Assembly (NCBI GenBank): GCA_027451165.1
Contig: DAIDJX010000103.1
Location: 1 to 10,575 of the forward strand
DNA length: 10,575 nt
Direction: 5' to 3'
Source of the DNA: Prolixibacteraceae bacterium
GTDB taxonomy: Bacteria > Bacteroidota > Bacteroidia > Bacteroidales > Prolixibacteraceae
Position 1 is the first letter of the stretch. The number at the start of each line of letters is the position of its first letter. Below the pieces are notes generated by a model, which had not been told where the DNA came from, did not search any database, and saw only the letters and a program-made list of their open reading frames with translations. The translations under genes were made by a program, and so were the position numbers. Positions 1 to 9,100 of this stretch are shown one piece after another.

Positions 1-1095
1 AGTTGCATTTATCCTTTTAATCCGCGTATTGACGAGACCAATGACCTCCTGGTCATCGACGGGCATATCATCAAGGGAGAAAAGGTTCAAACCGTATATG
101 TTTCCAGGTCATCGGTTTACAATGACCCGCGGTTTCTGCCAGAGCGCGGTTGTTTGGTCAGGGTCGTCGATGATAAGGGTAAACTGTTTACTTTTACAGA
201 AACGGAAAAAGGTATTTATACGGCAGCAATTCCCGATGAATTGATCAGGTTCAATGCTTCCTACCAGCTTTTTGTTACGACGCCAGACAACAGGAATTAT
301 GAATCGACGCCTGAAATGTTGCTGGCAGACAGTCCCATTGACTCGGTTTATTTTATTGAAGAGCCCGGACAATCGGCGGCAACGGGTTATATGGATGGTG
401 TTCAAATTTATACTGACCTGAAGGCAGAAGAAGGCGCTGCCAGACATTACCGGTGGACCATGGAAGAAACCTGGGAATATGAGCGGTCTTATCCCATTGA
501 ATTCAGATATGATGGTGTAAAAAAACGGATCATCCAGATGCCCATAAACAGCGACACCCTTGTTGTTTGTTGGAAAACCATGCCTGTCACAGGTTTCTTT
601 ACTTCTTCCACTGCTAATCTGAAAGTGAATGAGAAGAAAAGAATTCCCTTGAATTATGTCTCCAGAAGCACCAACAGGCTGAAAATCAAGTATAGTGTCC
701 TGGTAAGGCAGTTTTCTTTGAGTGAAAGCGCCTATGATTATTTCAATACAAGAAAGATTGAGACTCAGGAGTCCGGTGGCCTCTACCAAACTCAGCCAGT
801 GCAGAGTACAACCAACATTTCCAATGCGGATGATCCCAACGAAAAGGTGTTGGGTTATTTCTGGGCTTCTTCTTTCTCGCAAAGTCGGGTTTTTGTGCAA
901 CCCCCGTATAAATTTGTTATCCCGGTGGAGTGCTATCCCTGGATCCCCAACTGGGAAGGTTTATCCAAACTGGATCCTGATGAAAAAAACTCCTTTTATA
1001 TTGTCGTAATTGATGGTGTTAATCACCAGGCGGAAGACAAATGTTTTGATTGTACAAAAGCCGGTGGAACACAAAAAAGACCTGATTTCTGGTAA
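1..1095 (+). CDS. DUF4249 domain-containing lipoprotein, 5' end outside window
   Basis: The reading frame is open from base 1 to the TAA at 1093-1095 and gives 364 residues. The first ATG or start-like codon inside the window (a TTG at 154) is not the true start, because the family-like sequence continues upstream of it. Residue 2 is a cysteine (codon 4-6), followed by a short linker and then VIDGHIIKGEKVQTVYVSRS. This matches the N-terminus of mature DUF4249 proteins, so that cysteine is probably the lipidated residue and only the signal peptide and start are missing. Other family-like segments are VLGYFWASSFSQSR in the second half and the C-terminal CFDCTKAGGTQKRPDFW (residues 348-364). DUF4249 proteins are Bacteroidetes envelope lipoproteins usually encoded next to TonB-dependent receptors. 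Their biochemical role is not known. The next gene follows after 12 nt on the same strand, so the two are probably co-transcribed. Confidence 0.85.
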   Translation, partial: SCIYPFNPRIDETNDLLVIDGHIIKGEKVQTVYVSRSSVYNDPRFLPERGCLVRVVDDKGKLFTFTETEKGIYTAAIPDELIRFNASYQLFVTTPDNRNYESTPEMLLADSPIDSVYFIEEPGQSAATGYMDGVQIYTDLKAEEGAARHYRWTMEETWEYERSYPIEFRYDGVKKRIIQMPINSDTLVVCWKTMPVTGFFTSSTANLKVNEKKRIPLNYVSRSTNRLKIKYSVLVRQFSLSESAYDYFNTRKIETQESGGLYQTQPVQSTTNISNADDPNEKVLGYFWASSFSQSRVFVQPPYKFVIPVECYPWIPNWEGLSKLDPDEKNSFYIVVIDGVNHQAEDKCFDCTKAGGTQKRPDFW

Positions 1096-1107
1096 TACCG
1101 ATCCAAA

Positions 1108-2841
1108 ATGAAACGAATCACCTTCATAATATCCCTTTTTACCGGGCTTTTGCTCTTCCAGGCCTGGTTAGCAGATGGGCAATCCGGCATGGGTTTGCCT
1201 GTTTCCGGAATTTCCCCTGACAAGATGATCAGGGAACAGCTCTTTCTTTACACCGACAGAACCATTTATGCTGTTACTGAAAACATACTTTTCAAAGCAG
1301 ATTATGCCATCGAAAATTTCTCTGATGCGAGACCCTGGAGTACAGTCGTTTATGTTGAACTGATCCGGCAGGACGGACAACCAGTTGTACAGAGCAAGTT
1401 TGAGTTGTCAAAGTCGGGTACCCAAGGGTACATCCGCATTCCTGAAGAAGTGATAACAGGCGTCTATTATTTGAAAGCCTATACCAAATGGATGTGCAAT
1501 TTCAGTGCTGAAGGATATGCCTATAAGCCGGTAAAAATCGTTAATCCCTTCAATGACAAGATGGTTTCGGTTGATCGGACAGGGGATTCACCTGCTGGTC
1601 CAGATGCTCATCCGGTTCAACCTGATTCCGTTTTCAGTTGTTCAGCCGATAAAGCACGGATTGGCAAAAGAGAGCTGGTTACCCTCACATTATCCGCCGG
1701 GAAAGAGACTGATTTTCTGAAAGGAGTCGCTGTTTCAATCGGTAAAAAGGGAAGCAATGCTTTTTTGCTGGAATGTTCTGGTACTGAAGAAGCTCTGGCC
1801 CTGACCGATGAAAAACAAGGTTACTTGCCGGAGCCCAGGGGCATTTCCATCAGTGGGAAAATAGTTCAAAAGGAAACTGGTGATGAAGTGCCTTATGCCC
1901 GGGTGCATCTGGCCCAGTTAACTGCCAATGCCTTCTATACCGGTTATTTAACCGACAAATCAGGCCGGTTCCTTTTCACATTCCCTTACTCAGAAGGATC
2001 CAGTGATTTCTATCTGGAAGCTGAACATCTTGATATGCCATTGTCTGTTAAAACAGACCCTGAATTTTGTGGTGCCAGGTATAGTCCGGGAAACATTCCA
2101 TTTGAGCTGACAGAAACGGAGAAGGAAATTGCCAGGGACATTTGCATCAATATGCAAATCGGCAAATTCGCTGAAGGCACACAGAAAAACAGTGATCTGA
2201 CAGATAATCAAAATGATACAATAGTCAATAGTTTTTATGGTAAGCCTGACAAAGTGTTTTTTATGGATAAGTATGTCAGATTGACCACCATACGGGAGTT
2301 TTTCTTTGAACTGGTGCCTGAATTTATTCTTGAAACCAAAAACAAGAAATCCGTTTTGAAACTGGCAAAAAATACCTCACTTGTCGATTTTCCGGTTCTT
2401 TGCCTGATTGATAATGTCCCGGTGACAGACATGGGAAAGTTACTGAATATCCATATGGAGAAACTGGAACGGGTGGAGATTATTACAAAAGCTTATACTG
2501 TGGGGAATTTGCAGTACAATGGCGTCATTCATGCTTTTTCCAAAAACAGGGACATGGCGGGTGTAGAACTGTCCAAAAACGCAAAGTTTTTCAATCTTGG
2601 GTTGTATTCGGTTTCTGATTCCCTGAATTTTCCCCAAATGGCTGAATGCCATTCAGACAGAATTCCGGACAGAAGAAATACCTTATACTGGAATCCGGCC
2701 TTAACATTACAACAAGGGCAGGAGCAGAAAATCTCCTTTTACACAGCTGATTTGAAAGGGGAATATGAAATTCTGGTTCAGGGATTAGCAACCAATGGGA
2801 AAAGAACATACTGGCGTAAATCCTGTTTCACAGTGGAGTAA
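1108..2841 (+). CDS. Secreted macroglobulin-like protein with carboxypeptidase-regulatory-like and TonB-plug-like segments, no beta-barrel
   Basis: 577 residues. An N-terminal signal peptide (residues 1 to about 24, hydrophobic core FIISLFTGLLLFQAWLA) has no lipobox cysteine. Residues 43-145 resemble the MG2 (macroglobulin-like) domain of Bacteroidetes proteins, with QLFLYTDRTIYAVTENILFK followed by a beta-rich stretch ending GVYYLKAYTKW. Residues 175-215 look like a further macroglobulin-like module. Residues 245-306 match a carboxypeptidase regulatory-like domain (ISGKIVQKETGDEVPYARV, then TDKSGRFLFTFP). Residues 428-480 resemble the end of a TonB-receptor plug (VLCLIDNVPV, LERVEII, YNGVIHAFSKN), but no barrel follows. 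Residues 522-577 (RRNTLYWNPALTL, ISFYTADLKGEYEILVQGL) match the closing macroglobulin-like module of this family, so the C-terminus is complete. The start ATG lies 12 nt after the DUF4249 stop without a Shine-Dalgarno. The likely location is the periplasm or outer membrane; the function is unknown. Confidence 0.8.
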   Translation: MKRITFIISLFTGLLLFQAWLADGQSGMGLPVSGISPDKMIREQLFLYTDRTIYAVTENILFKADYAIENFSDARPWSTVVYVELIRQDGQPVVQSKFELSKSGTQGYIRIPEEVITGVYYLKAYTKWMCNFSAEGYAYKPVKIVNPFNDKMVSVDRTGDSPAGPDAHPVQPDSVFSCSADKARIGKRELVTLTLSAGKETDFLKGVAVSIGKKGSNAFLLECSGTEEALALTDEKQGYLPEPRGISISGKIVQKETGDEVPYARVHLAQLTANAFYTGYLTDKSGRFLFTFPYSEGSSDFYLEAEHLDMPLSVKTDPEFCGARYSPGNIPFELTETEKEIARDICINMQIGKFAEGTQKNSDLTDNQNDTIVNSFYGKPDKVFFMDKYVRLTTIREFFFELVPEFILETKNKKSVLKLAKNTSLVDFPVLCLIDNVPVTDMGKLLNIHMEKLERVEIITKAYTVGNLQYNGVIHAFSKNRDMAGVELSKNAKFFNLGLYSVSDSLNFPQMAECHSDRIPDRRNTLYWNPALTLQQGQEQKISFYTADLKGEYEILVQGLATNGKRTYWRKSCFTVE

Positions 2842-2875
2842 AAAAAAAGGCGGTCTATCAACCGCCTTTTTATAT
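2842..2875. terminator. Bidirectional intrinsic terminator between convergent operons
   Basis: Directly after the stop at 2841 there is a run of A, then a perfect 7-bp inverted repeat AGGCGGT (2848-2854) and ACCGCCT (2861-2867) around a 6-nt loop, then a run of T (2867-2871). The flanking A and T runs can lengthen the stem. Read on the plus strand it ends in a U tract after the DUF4249/plug-like operon. Read on the minus strand it ends in a U tract after the stop of the FN3-like lipoprotein at 2888. It therefore serves both converging transcripts. Confidence 0.9.
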
Positions 2876-2887
2876 AAGATCATAACC

Positions 2888-3607
2888 TTACTTCTTTACG
2901 AAAGTATGAGTATTGTGGTCAACAGTGGCGCCAGTTGCGTGGTTTTTCACCGTATATTCCACATAGAAGCTTTTGGCTTTGTTGTTGAATTTTCCTGAAC
3001 CCGTAATGTCATAGGTAACACCCTTATCCGTATAGGATACCGGAATAATATTCACATCGCCGTAATCATCAAAAACATATTTCACAGCCCAGCCGCTGTC
3101 CCAGAAATTGTCATTGTTGATTGTAGTTGCATTGACTTTGGTCAGGTTACAGTCATAATGAGCATACCCTGGTTCGTCGCAATCGAATACACCGACGAAG
3201 TTGTTGATGTCATAATTGACCGCAACAGAGAAGTGCCAAACCGGCCCGTAAGTCATTACCTTATTGGCATCGAACATGGTAACACTCCAGTAATAAGTCT
3301 GGCCTTCCACAACAGGAACTGAAATGGACAACCCGGCATTTTTTGCTTTAAACAATGGGGGTTCTTCTGCTGTCCCAAAGTACACATCAGCAATGGGAGC
3401 GTCGCCATCTTTGTCAGTGGATTGCCATTTTAATTCAGCGGTTGTACCGGTAACTTTAACCAGGGCAGCATCCAAAGGTGCAACGGCAACAGGCTCAGAG
3501 AAGGCGTAAAAAACCTGTGGAACCGGCATTTCATCCTTGCATCCCTGTATTGCTAATACCACCAAAGACAATGGTAATATTACGAATATCAAATTTTTCT
3601 TTTTCAT
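2888..3607 (-). CDS. Surface lipoprotein with N-terminal fibronectin type III-like domain (SusE/SusF position)
   Basis: 239 residues. A type II signal peptide (KNLIFVILPLSLVVLAIQGC) places the lipid cysteine at residue 23. It is followed by KDEM, an acidic Lys-containing stretch like the lipoprotein export signal for surface display. Residues 38-130 look like the FN3-type domain frequent in Bacteroidetes surface lipoproteins: ELKWQSTDKDGDAPIADVYF, then GQTYYWSVTMFDANKVMTYG and PVWHFSVA. Residues 135-239 are beta-rich (FVGVFDCDEPGYAHYDCN, VTYDITGSGKF, FYVEYTVKN). They resemble the lipocalin-like C-terminal domains of such proteins, but this assignment is weaker. It is the last gene of the SusCD operon, 97 nt after the DUF1735-type gene, and ends just before the terminator. 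A ligand-binding role at the cell surface is inferred from position and architecture. No catalytic motif was seen. Confidence 0.78.
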   Translation of the reverse strand: MKKKNLIFVILPLSLVVLAIQGCKDEMPVPQVFYAFSEPVAVAPLDAALVKVTGTTAELKWQSTDKDGDAPIADVYFGTAEEPPLFKAKNAGLSISVPVVEGQTYYWSVTMFDANKVMTYGPVWHFSVAVNYDINNFVGVFDCDEPGYAHYDCNLTKVNATTINNDNFWDSGWAVKYVFDDYGDVNIIPVSYTDKGVTYDITGSGKFNNKAKSFYVEYTVKNHATGATVDHNTHTFVKK

Positions 3608-3704
3608 ATATCATTTCATTTAAATCATTTAATTCCTTCTATCAGACACTGGAACTCAATTCGATTTATGTCGTCCATTGACTCCAGCCTGATAAAATCA
3701 ACTG

Positions 3705-4625
3705 TTATTTCCTGGTTAAGACTTCGTACATAATACGGTTACCTGCGGAACTGGTATACCAGCAGTTCAGGATAAAGGTCTTTGTCACCGGATTATAATA
3801 ATTGATGGTAAGATCAGCCGGTTTCAGTGTAGCATCGCCGGTCCAGGTATCAAACATACCTCCGACAGAAGCTCCTGAAGAAGGATCAACAGGGGTGGCA
3901 ATCACTTTGTAGCAGGTGGTACCACCGACAACAACAGTATTACTGGTTATCTCGATTTTAATATCATATCCCGTATAATTACCAAATCCGTTTTTCTGAA
4001 CTGTTTTGCAATCGACGGTCCAGAATGCCTGATCATTTTCAGCTGGTTCAGTCGGATTGTTGGGACGAATACGGTAACCTACCATGTGGTATGTTCCTGC
4101 GTACGGATTGGCTATCGGCAGAGCCAGCAGATATGTTTTCATATTGCTTGCAACCGGGATATCAACGCCTGAAGTTGTTTTGGCTGATTCGATGGAAATG
4201 GCAGCAATAAAGTTATCGCAGGCGTCTAATTTCTCAGCGCCCCATACCTTGGCTTTGGCATAACCGTTACGGGTCCCTTTGGCAATGGTAAGGGTCTGAG
4301 TGGTCAGCGATACACTGGGATAAGGTTTAAAGTTCTTTTTGTTATCGGCATTATACTGGGTAACCGCAGCCGGATCAATTTTAAAGGTAATGGTAATATC
4401 TTCGGCTGGAAGTTCATCCGTGGCAATATTTACCATAAACTCGAAGTTTACGTCACCGGCAACCGGTTGTAAGGCCAATTGCTGAAGGGTAGCTTTCACC
4501 ACAGTGGCATACATTTTCCCTTTTACGCCATCCGGCCAGTATTCACCCACATCATCTTTCAGACAGGAACCGAAGGCGAATACCAGGGCAAAGGTGGATA
4601 CAAATAAGATTAATCTATTTTTCAT
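3705..4625 (-). CDS. DUF1735-type surface lipoprotein (BT_3987-like), SusE/SusF position
   Basis: 306 residues. The signal peptide ends in AFGSC with the lipid cysteine at residue 21. It is followed by LKDDV, which fits the X-K-(D/E)2-X pattern described for surface-exported Bacteroidetes lipoproteins. Residues 50-155 fit the DUF1735 domain: VNFEFMVNIATDELPAEDIT, ITFKIDPAAVTQYNADN, a TQTLTIAKGT segment and then NFIAAISIESAK. Residues 172-306 begin NPYAGTYHMVGYRIR and end NRIMYEVLTRK. They form a beta-rich domain of the DUF4361/lipocalin-like kind often joined to DUF1735. The gene starts 30 nt after the susD-like stop, so co-transcription is very likely. DUF1735 proteins are commonly encoded directly downstream of susCD pairs and are thought to bind the imported substrate at the cell surface. 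Their exact ligand is usually unknown, as here. Confidence 0.8.
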   Translation of the reverse strand: MKNRLILFVSTFALVFAFGSCLKDDVGEYWPDGVKGKMYATVVKATLQQLALQPVAGDVNFEFMVNIATDELPAEDITITFKIDPAAVTQYNADNKKNFKPYPSVSLTTQTLTIAKGTRNGYAKAKVWGAEKLDACDNFIAAISIESAKTTSGVDIPVASNMKTYLLALPIANPYAGTYHMVGYRIRPNNPTEPAENDQAFWTVDCKTVQKNGFGNYTGYDIKIEITSNTVVVGGTTCYKVIATPVDPSSGASVGGMFDTWTGDATLKPADLTINYYNPVTKTFILNCWYTSSAGNRIMYEVLTRK

Positions 4626-4655
4626 ACTTCAATGTTTTAATGTAACAAATTCTTA

Positions 4656-6161
4656 TTAACGGTTCTGCCAGAAAATCTTTGATTTAAAAAGATCAATAGC
4701 TCCAACTGCTACAACGTTATCATTGTTGACAGATATTTCCCGTTGCGGATAGAGTAAACGAACCGGAGGAGTAGGATTTTTCACATTCGGATCTTTGGAG
4801 AAGGTAAGGAAATTCGGAATACCGGATCTTCTGTAATCTGTCCAGATTTCCACAGGAGCAATACCGTTTAATGAACACCATTTCTGCATCAGGATCAGGT
4901 TGATTTTATTAGGTGCAAGATCATAATTCACATTGGTTTTTTCAATTGCGGGGAAAGCAGCGGCTTGGGCTGCAGTCAGGCCCATGTACAAGCAGGACTG
5001 GGTCAGCGCTGAATTGTACAAAGCTTTTGCATCACCACTCATAAATCCTCTCGAAACGGCCTCAGCCTGGATGAACAAACTTTCAAAGTCGGTCAACAGG
5101 GGGGCCGATTTGTCATAGGTTCCGATCATATGGCCTTTGCTTCCGAGAAGGAATCCCAATTTGGAGGTATTGGCTGCCGTAAGCGGAGCAGGATCGGTGA
5201 TTCCCAGCGTATTGCCGTCAAATTTGCCACTTGCGGTAGCATTGAAAAAACGGCTCATGCGCGGGTCTTCATTGGCTTTCATGAATTCAACGACATCTTT
5301 TCCGGCATTGTGATAGGTGATACCATCCGCATTGGAAGATCCGTTGGGTTGGTAGTACCTGTTGTAGAAAGGATTCATTTTTCCGGCTGAATTGAGGTAT
5401 CCGGGATTGGAAAGGGCGCCTTCGCCTGCACCAAGATAACCGACCGATGCGGTTGTGGCAATGGCGGTTTTGATGTAGGAATCACGACCGGTCATGCCCG
5501 ACTGGTGAACCAGCATCCTTAGTTTGACGGTATTGGCAAACTTTGCCCATAAATGTACATCTCCCCCGAATACGATGTCGCTGGAAGCGGGTATTTCGGT
5601 GGCATCAGCAGGTAATTCCTGGATGATTTTAATGGCTGCATCCAGCTTAACGATCAGGTCTTCATAAATGGCTTTCTGATCGTCGTATTTCGGCTTCAGG
5701 ATCCCCTCTTCAGTCTTAAATGCTTCTGAGTAAGGAACATTTCCCCAGATGTCTACCAGGTTGTGCATCAGGTAGGCTTTCATGATCATGGCGATTGCTT
5801 TATAAGCGCCATCCTTCGGGTCGGTGGATGATTTCTCTATTTCCGTGAAGTTCTGCCCGGCATAATAATAATTTGAGAACGGGCCTGTATAACTGCTGCT
5901 TGTAAAATTGTACTGAACAGTTTGAGCCGGTTGCGAGTATCCGGAGCTGATGCTCCACAGACCATACCATAAGTATATAAAATCGTAGTTTCCCGGTGTA
6001 TTCATGATCGTAGCGACGCTGTTCAACGCTGCAGGTAAAATCAATTTCGCCGGAACTTCTGAGGCGGTGTTCGGATTTTTCTCATCAACACCCAGAAAAT
6101 CGGTGCAGGAACTTCCTAATAGCGCCAATGAAATGATCAATGTTAATATTTTCTTATTCAT
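4656..6161 (-). CDS. SusD/RagB-like outer-membrane lipoprotein (SusD-like_2 type)
   Basis: 501 residues, a normal length for the family. The signal peptide ends LLGSSC with the lipid cysteine at residue 19. It is followed by TDFLGVDEKNPNTASEVPAK and LILPAALNSVATIMN, the characteristic N-terminus of the SusD-like_2 subfamily. Helical, TPR-like sequence follows, for example AYKAIAMIMKAYLMHNLVDIWGNVPY without its first residue, and WAKFANTVKLRMLVH. The C-terminal part carries the family-like segments LILMQKWCSLNGIAPVEIWT and PPVRLLYPQREISVN. SusD proteins sit on the cell surface and form a lid over the SusC barrel, capturing substrate. The gene starts 19 nt after the susC stop and ends in a tandem TAA TAA. 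Which substrate it binds cannot be told from sequence. The subfamily is not restricted to starch despite its Pfam name. Confidence 0.92.
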   Translation of the reverse strand: MNKKILTLIISLALLGSSCTDFLGVDEKNPNTASEVPAKLILPAALNSVATIMNTPGNYDFIYLWYGLWSISSGYSQPAQTVQYNFTSSSYTGPFSNYYYAGQNFTEIEKSSTDPKDGAYKAIAMIMKAYLMHNLVDIWGNVPYSEAFKTEEGILKPKYDDQKAIYEDLIVKLDAAIKIIQELPADATEIPASSDIVFGGDVHLWAKFANTVKLRMLVHQSGMTGRDSYIKTAIATTASVGYLGAGEGALSNPGYLNSAGKMNPFYNRYYQPNGSSNADGITYHNAGKDVVEFMKANEDPRMSRFFNATASGKFDGNTLGITDPAPLTAANTSKLGFLLGSKGHMIGTYDKSAPLLTDFESLFIQAEAVSRGFMSGDAKALYNSALTQSCLYMGLTAAQAAAFPAIEKTNVNYDLAPNKINLILMQKWCSLNGIAPVEIWTDYRRSGIPNFLTFSKDPNVKNPTPPVRLLYPQREISVNNDNVVAVGAIDLFKSKIFWQNR

Positions 6162-6180
6162 CGTATTATAAATTTTAATA

Positions 6181-9100
6181 TTAGAAAGTGAGTTTTACGC
6201 TAAAACCATATATCCGCGTGGGAGGAGTCTGATCTTCAGTTGTTCTGCCAACAGCATTGGAGGTCACACCGGCATTGTTAAACTCGGGGTCTGTCCAGAC
6301 ATTGGTTTTTGGTCTTAACATAAGCAAATTTCTGCCCACAATTCCAATCTGAGCGTCTCTGATGTTGATGATTTTGCCTTCAAACCATGCTTTAACAGGA
6401 AGATCCCAGGTCAGGGCAACCTCTCTCAGTTTCCAGAAAGAAGCGCTGGTTACACCACCTCTGGCCTGTGTATGGTAGGCTGAATTTACCCAGAACTGGC
6501 GGGAAGCTTCCCTGACCACCACGGAGGTGTTGGGTTCATAAACACCGGGTGAAGTTTCGATGACAGAATTGGGAATGACAAATGACTGCCGGCCATTCAA
6601 TGCGGAATGTTCGGATGCTCCGGTAAAGTCAAGGGCATTGGCCACCAGGTTATTGATCACGTTGCCTCCGCGGTATTCGGCTAAGGCGCTTAATCTGAAA
6701 CCTTTGTAGTTAAGGTCGGTGTTAACACCCAGAATATGATTGGGGTTTCCGTGTCCGACAGCCACCAGTGCAGAAGCTGCAGAGGGCAAACCGGAAAATT
6801 TGTCCACCACGATGCGACCCTGGGGATCCCGGACCACGTCGGTAACCTTGATGTTCGGGAATTGTTCCCCAACCGTAATATAGGAATCCTGTTCGATCGG
6901 GATTTCATCCAATCCTTCCATGATGGATAAAACTTCCGATTTGAAGTAGGCATAATTGAAACCAACATTCCAGGAGAAATCACCCACTTTCACAACAGGA
7001 GTGAATTTCAGGTCAACTTCCAACCCTTTGTTTTCCAGTTCACCGGCATTGATCAGTGCACTTGCAAAGCCTGTAGTAGCAGAAATGGTGGCCGGAATGG
7101 TCTGGTCAATGGTATTTGTTTGATAAGCATTGGTTTCCAGATGGATTCTGTTCTTCAGGAAACTAAATTCAGCGCCGATTTCAATTTCATTGGTTTTTTC
7201 AGGCTTCAGCAAGGGATTGCTTAATGTTGTGTTCAACAAAAAACCTGAATTGCTTCCATACGGGAAACCTGTTGCGGTAGGATAGGAGGGCAGGGTTCCG
7301 TACCAGTCGGACAAAGAAATCTGACCGGTCTGTGACCAACCTCCCCTGATTTTCAGGAAAGAGAGCACTTCGTTGTTCACCAGGACCGGGAACATTTCAG
7401 ACAGTACAACACTGGCATCAACCGCCGGATAGAAGAATGAGCGGTTTTCTTTGACTAACCTGGAATCCCAGTCGTTACGACCGGAAAAGTGCAAAAATGC
7501 GTAATTCTTGTATCCAAAGGTAGCATCTGCAAAAACGCCCAGGTTGCTGCGTTCCCTGGTTTCCTGGGTAACAGTCGGTTCACCGACGCGGTTGCTGATG
7601 TTGTACAATCCGGGGATCACCAGTGCGGCGGCTGCATCAAAAATGGTCTCATATTTTTGTGAGTAGAGCGATGTTCCAAGAATTCCCTTGAAACTGACCG
7701 CGTCAAAATTCTGGTCAAAGGTCATCAGGAAGTCATTGGTCAAAATCATGGTCTGCCTCATCTGGTCGCTCGATTCACCGGCATAGGGTGAAGAAACCCC
7801 CATGTGGCCCTGGCTCCAGGGGTCAGATTTGGAGTAGCTGGAGAAGATGGCTTCGTCTTTATAGCTATGGTTGTTAATGGCGTTAAAGGTAACACCGGTG
7901 CGGTCAGAGATGGTCATCCACGGCAGGGGTTTCAGGGATAAAAGAACGGATCCGATGACATCATTCCGAACTTCATTGTTCCGTGCATGTTTGATCTGCC
8001 AGTAGGGGTTCCCGTAATAGGCATTGAAATAGCCGTTCATTTCAGCAAAAGGATTGTTTTCAATGTCCTTGTAGCGGGAGATCGGCACATGGGCTGGCGT
8101 ATTCAGTACGTTCCAGTAAACCGGGCGGTCCTGGTACATATCGCCACCGGAGGTACTGGTTTTCGTTTGGGTGAAACTCAGGGTATACTCAGCACTGAAA
8201 ATGCCGTATTTCCTGTCGGCAGCCATACGGGCGCCGGTTCTGCTGTTGGTGTCATCCGGAACCGTACCTTTTGTCCGAACATCCTGGGCGGATAAGTAAA
8301 AATGACCGTTGTCGTCACCACCGCTCACAGAAATGTCGTTCTGGACGCTTGATCCGATATCGAAAAAATTGTAGATGTTATCCAGTCCGGTGTAGGGCAC
8401 CATCTGATAGGAATCGTCCACCAGTTTTCCACCGAGAATCACCATTTGCCCGTTGAATTCAGGACCAAACTGCTGGTTTTCATAAGAGGTATAAGGATCA
8501 GTATTTCTGTCCGGTCCTATCCACATCGTATAGTTATTGTCGGAATTGGACAAGGTTTCACTGGAACCGGAACCGAATCTTTTCTGGAGTTTCGGCAAAT
8601 AGGAGATTTGTTCAAATGTAGTAACGTTACTGACTTTGACCGTTAACCTGCCTTTATCCCCTTTCTTGGTGGTTACAATGACCACACCATTGGAAGCATC
8701 ATTTCCATAAAGAGCTGCTGCGGACGCTCCCTTCAGGACGTTGATGCTTTCGATGTCGTTCGGGTTGATGGAATTCAGGTAGGTGGCGCTGATCGGCACT
8801 CCATCCAGAACAACCAGTGCCTGGTTGCTGGCCAGGAAGTGGCGGTTACCACGGAGGGTGATTTTGGTGTCAGGCCTTACCCCATTATTAATGGTATTAA
8901 TCTGCAACCCCGACACTTTTCCGGACAATCCGTTCATGACATTTGAAACGCCGGCAGCAGTGAGTTGCTCATTGTCGACTTTGGCTGTTGCGACTCCCAT
9001 TTCTTTTGGTTTCCTTTGAATACCAAAAGCAGTAACAACAACTTCATCTACCCCAAAAGTGGCAGGATTCAATGTCACATTAATAGTGGTCTGATTTCCA

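Noticed and set aside
154..156. TTG as the start of the DUF4249 gene
   Set aside because: The frame is open to base 1, and the 51 upstream codons encode the typical DUF4249 N-terminus with the lipid cysteine, so the gene begins outside the window.
109..900. A 263-codon open frame on the minus strand, opposite the DUF4249 gene
   Set aside because: It lies wholly antisense to a well-supported gene, has no recognisable domain or signal peptide and shows low-complexity hydrophobic composition typical of a shadow frame.
3641..3693. Imperfect inverted repeat (ATCAG...CTGG and CCAG...CTGAT) in the 97-nt gap between the two accessory lipoprotein genes
   Set aside because: The arms are short and interrupted and the loop is over 30 nt, with no T run. 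It is not convincing as an attenuator or terminator, though the gap is longer than others in the operon.
6690..6983. A 97-codon open frame on the minus strand within susC
   Set aside because: It is an alternative frame of the same strand inside the strongly supported SusC reading frame and has no domain-like sequence.
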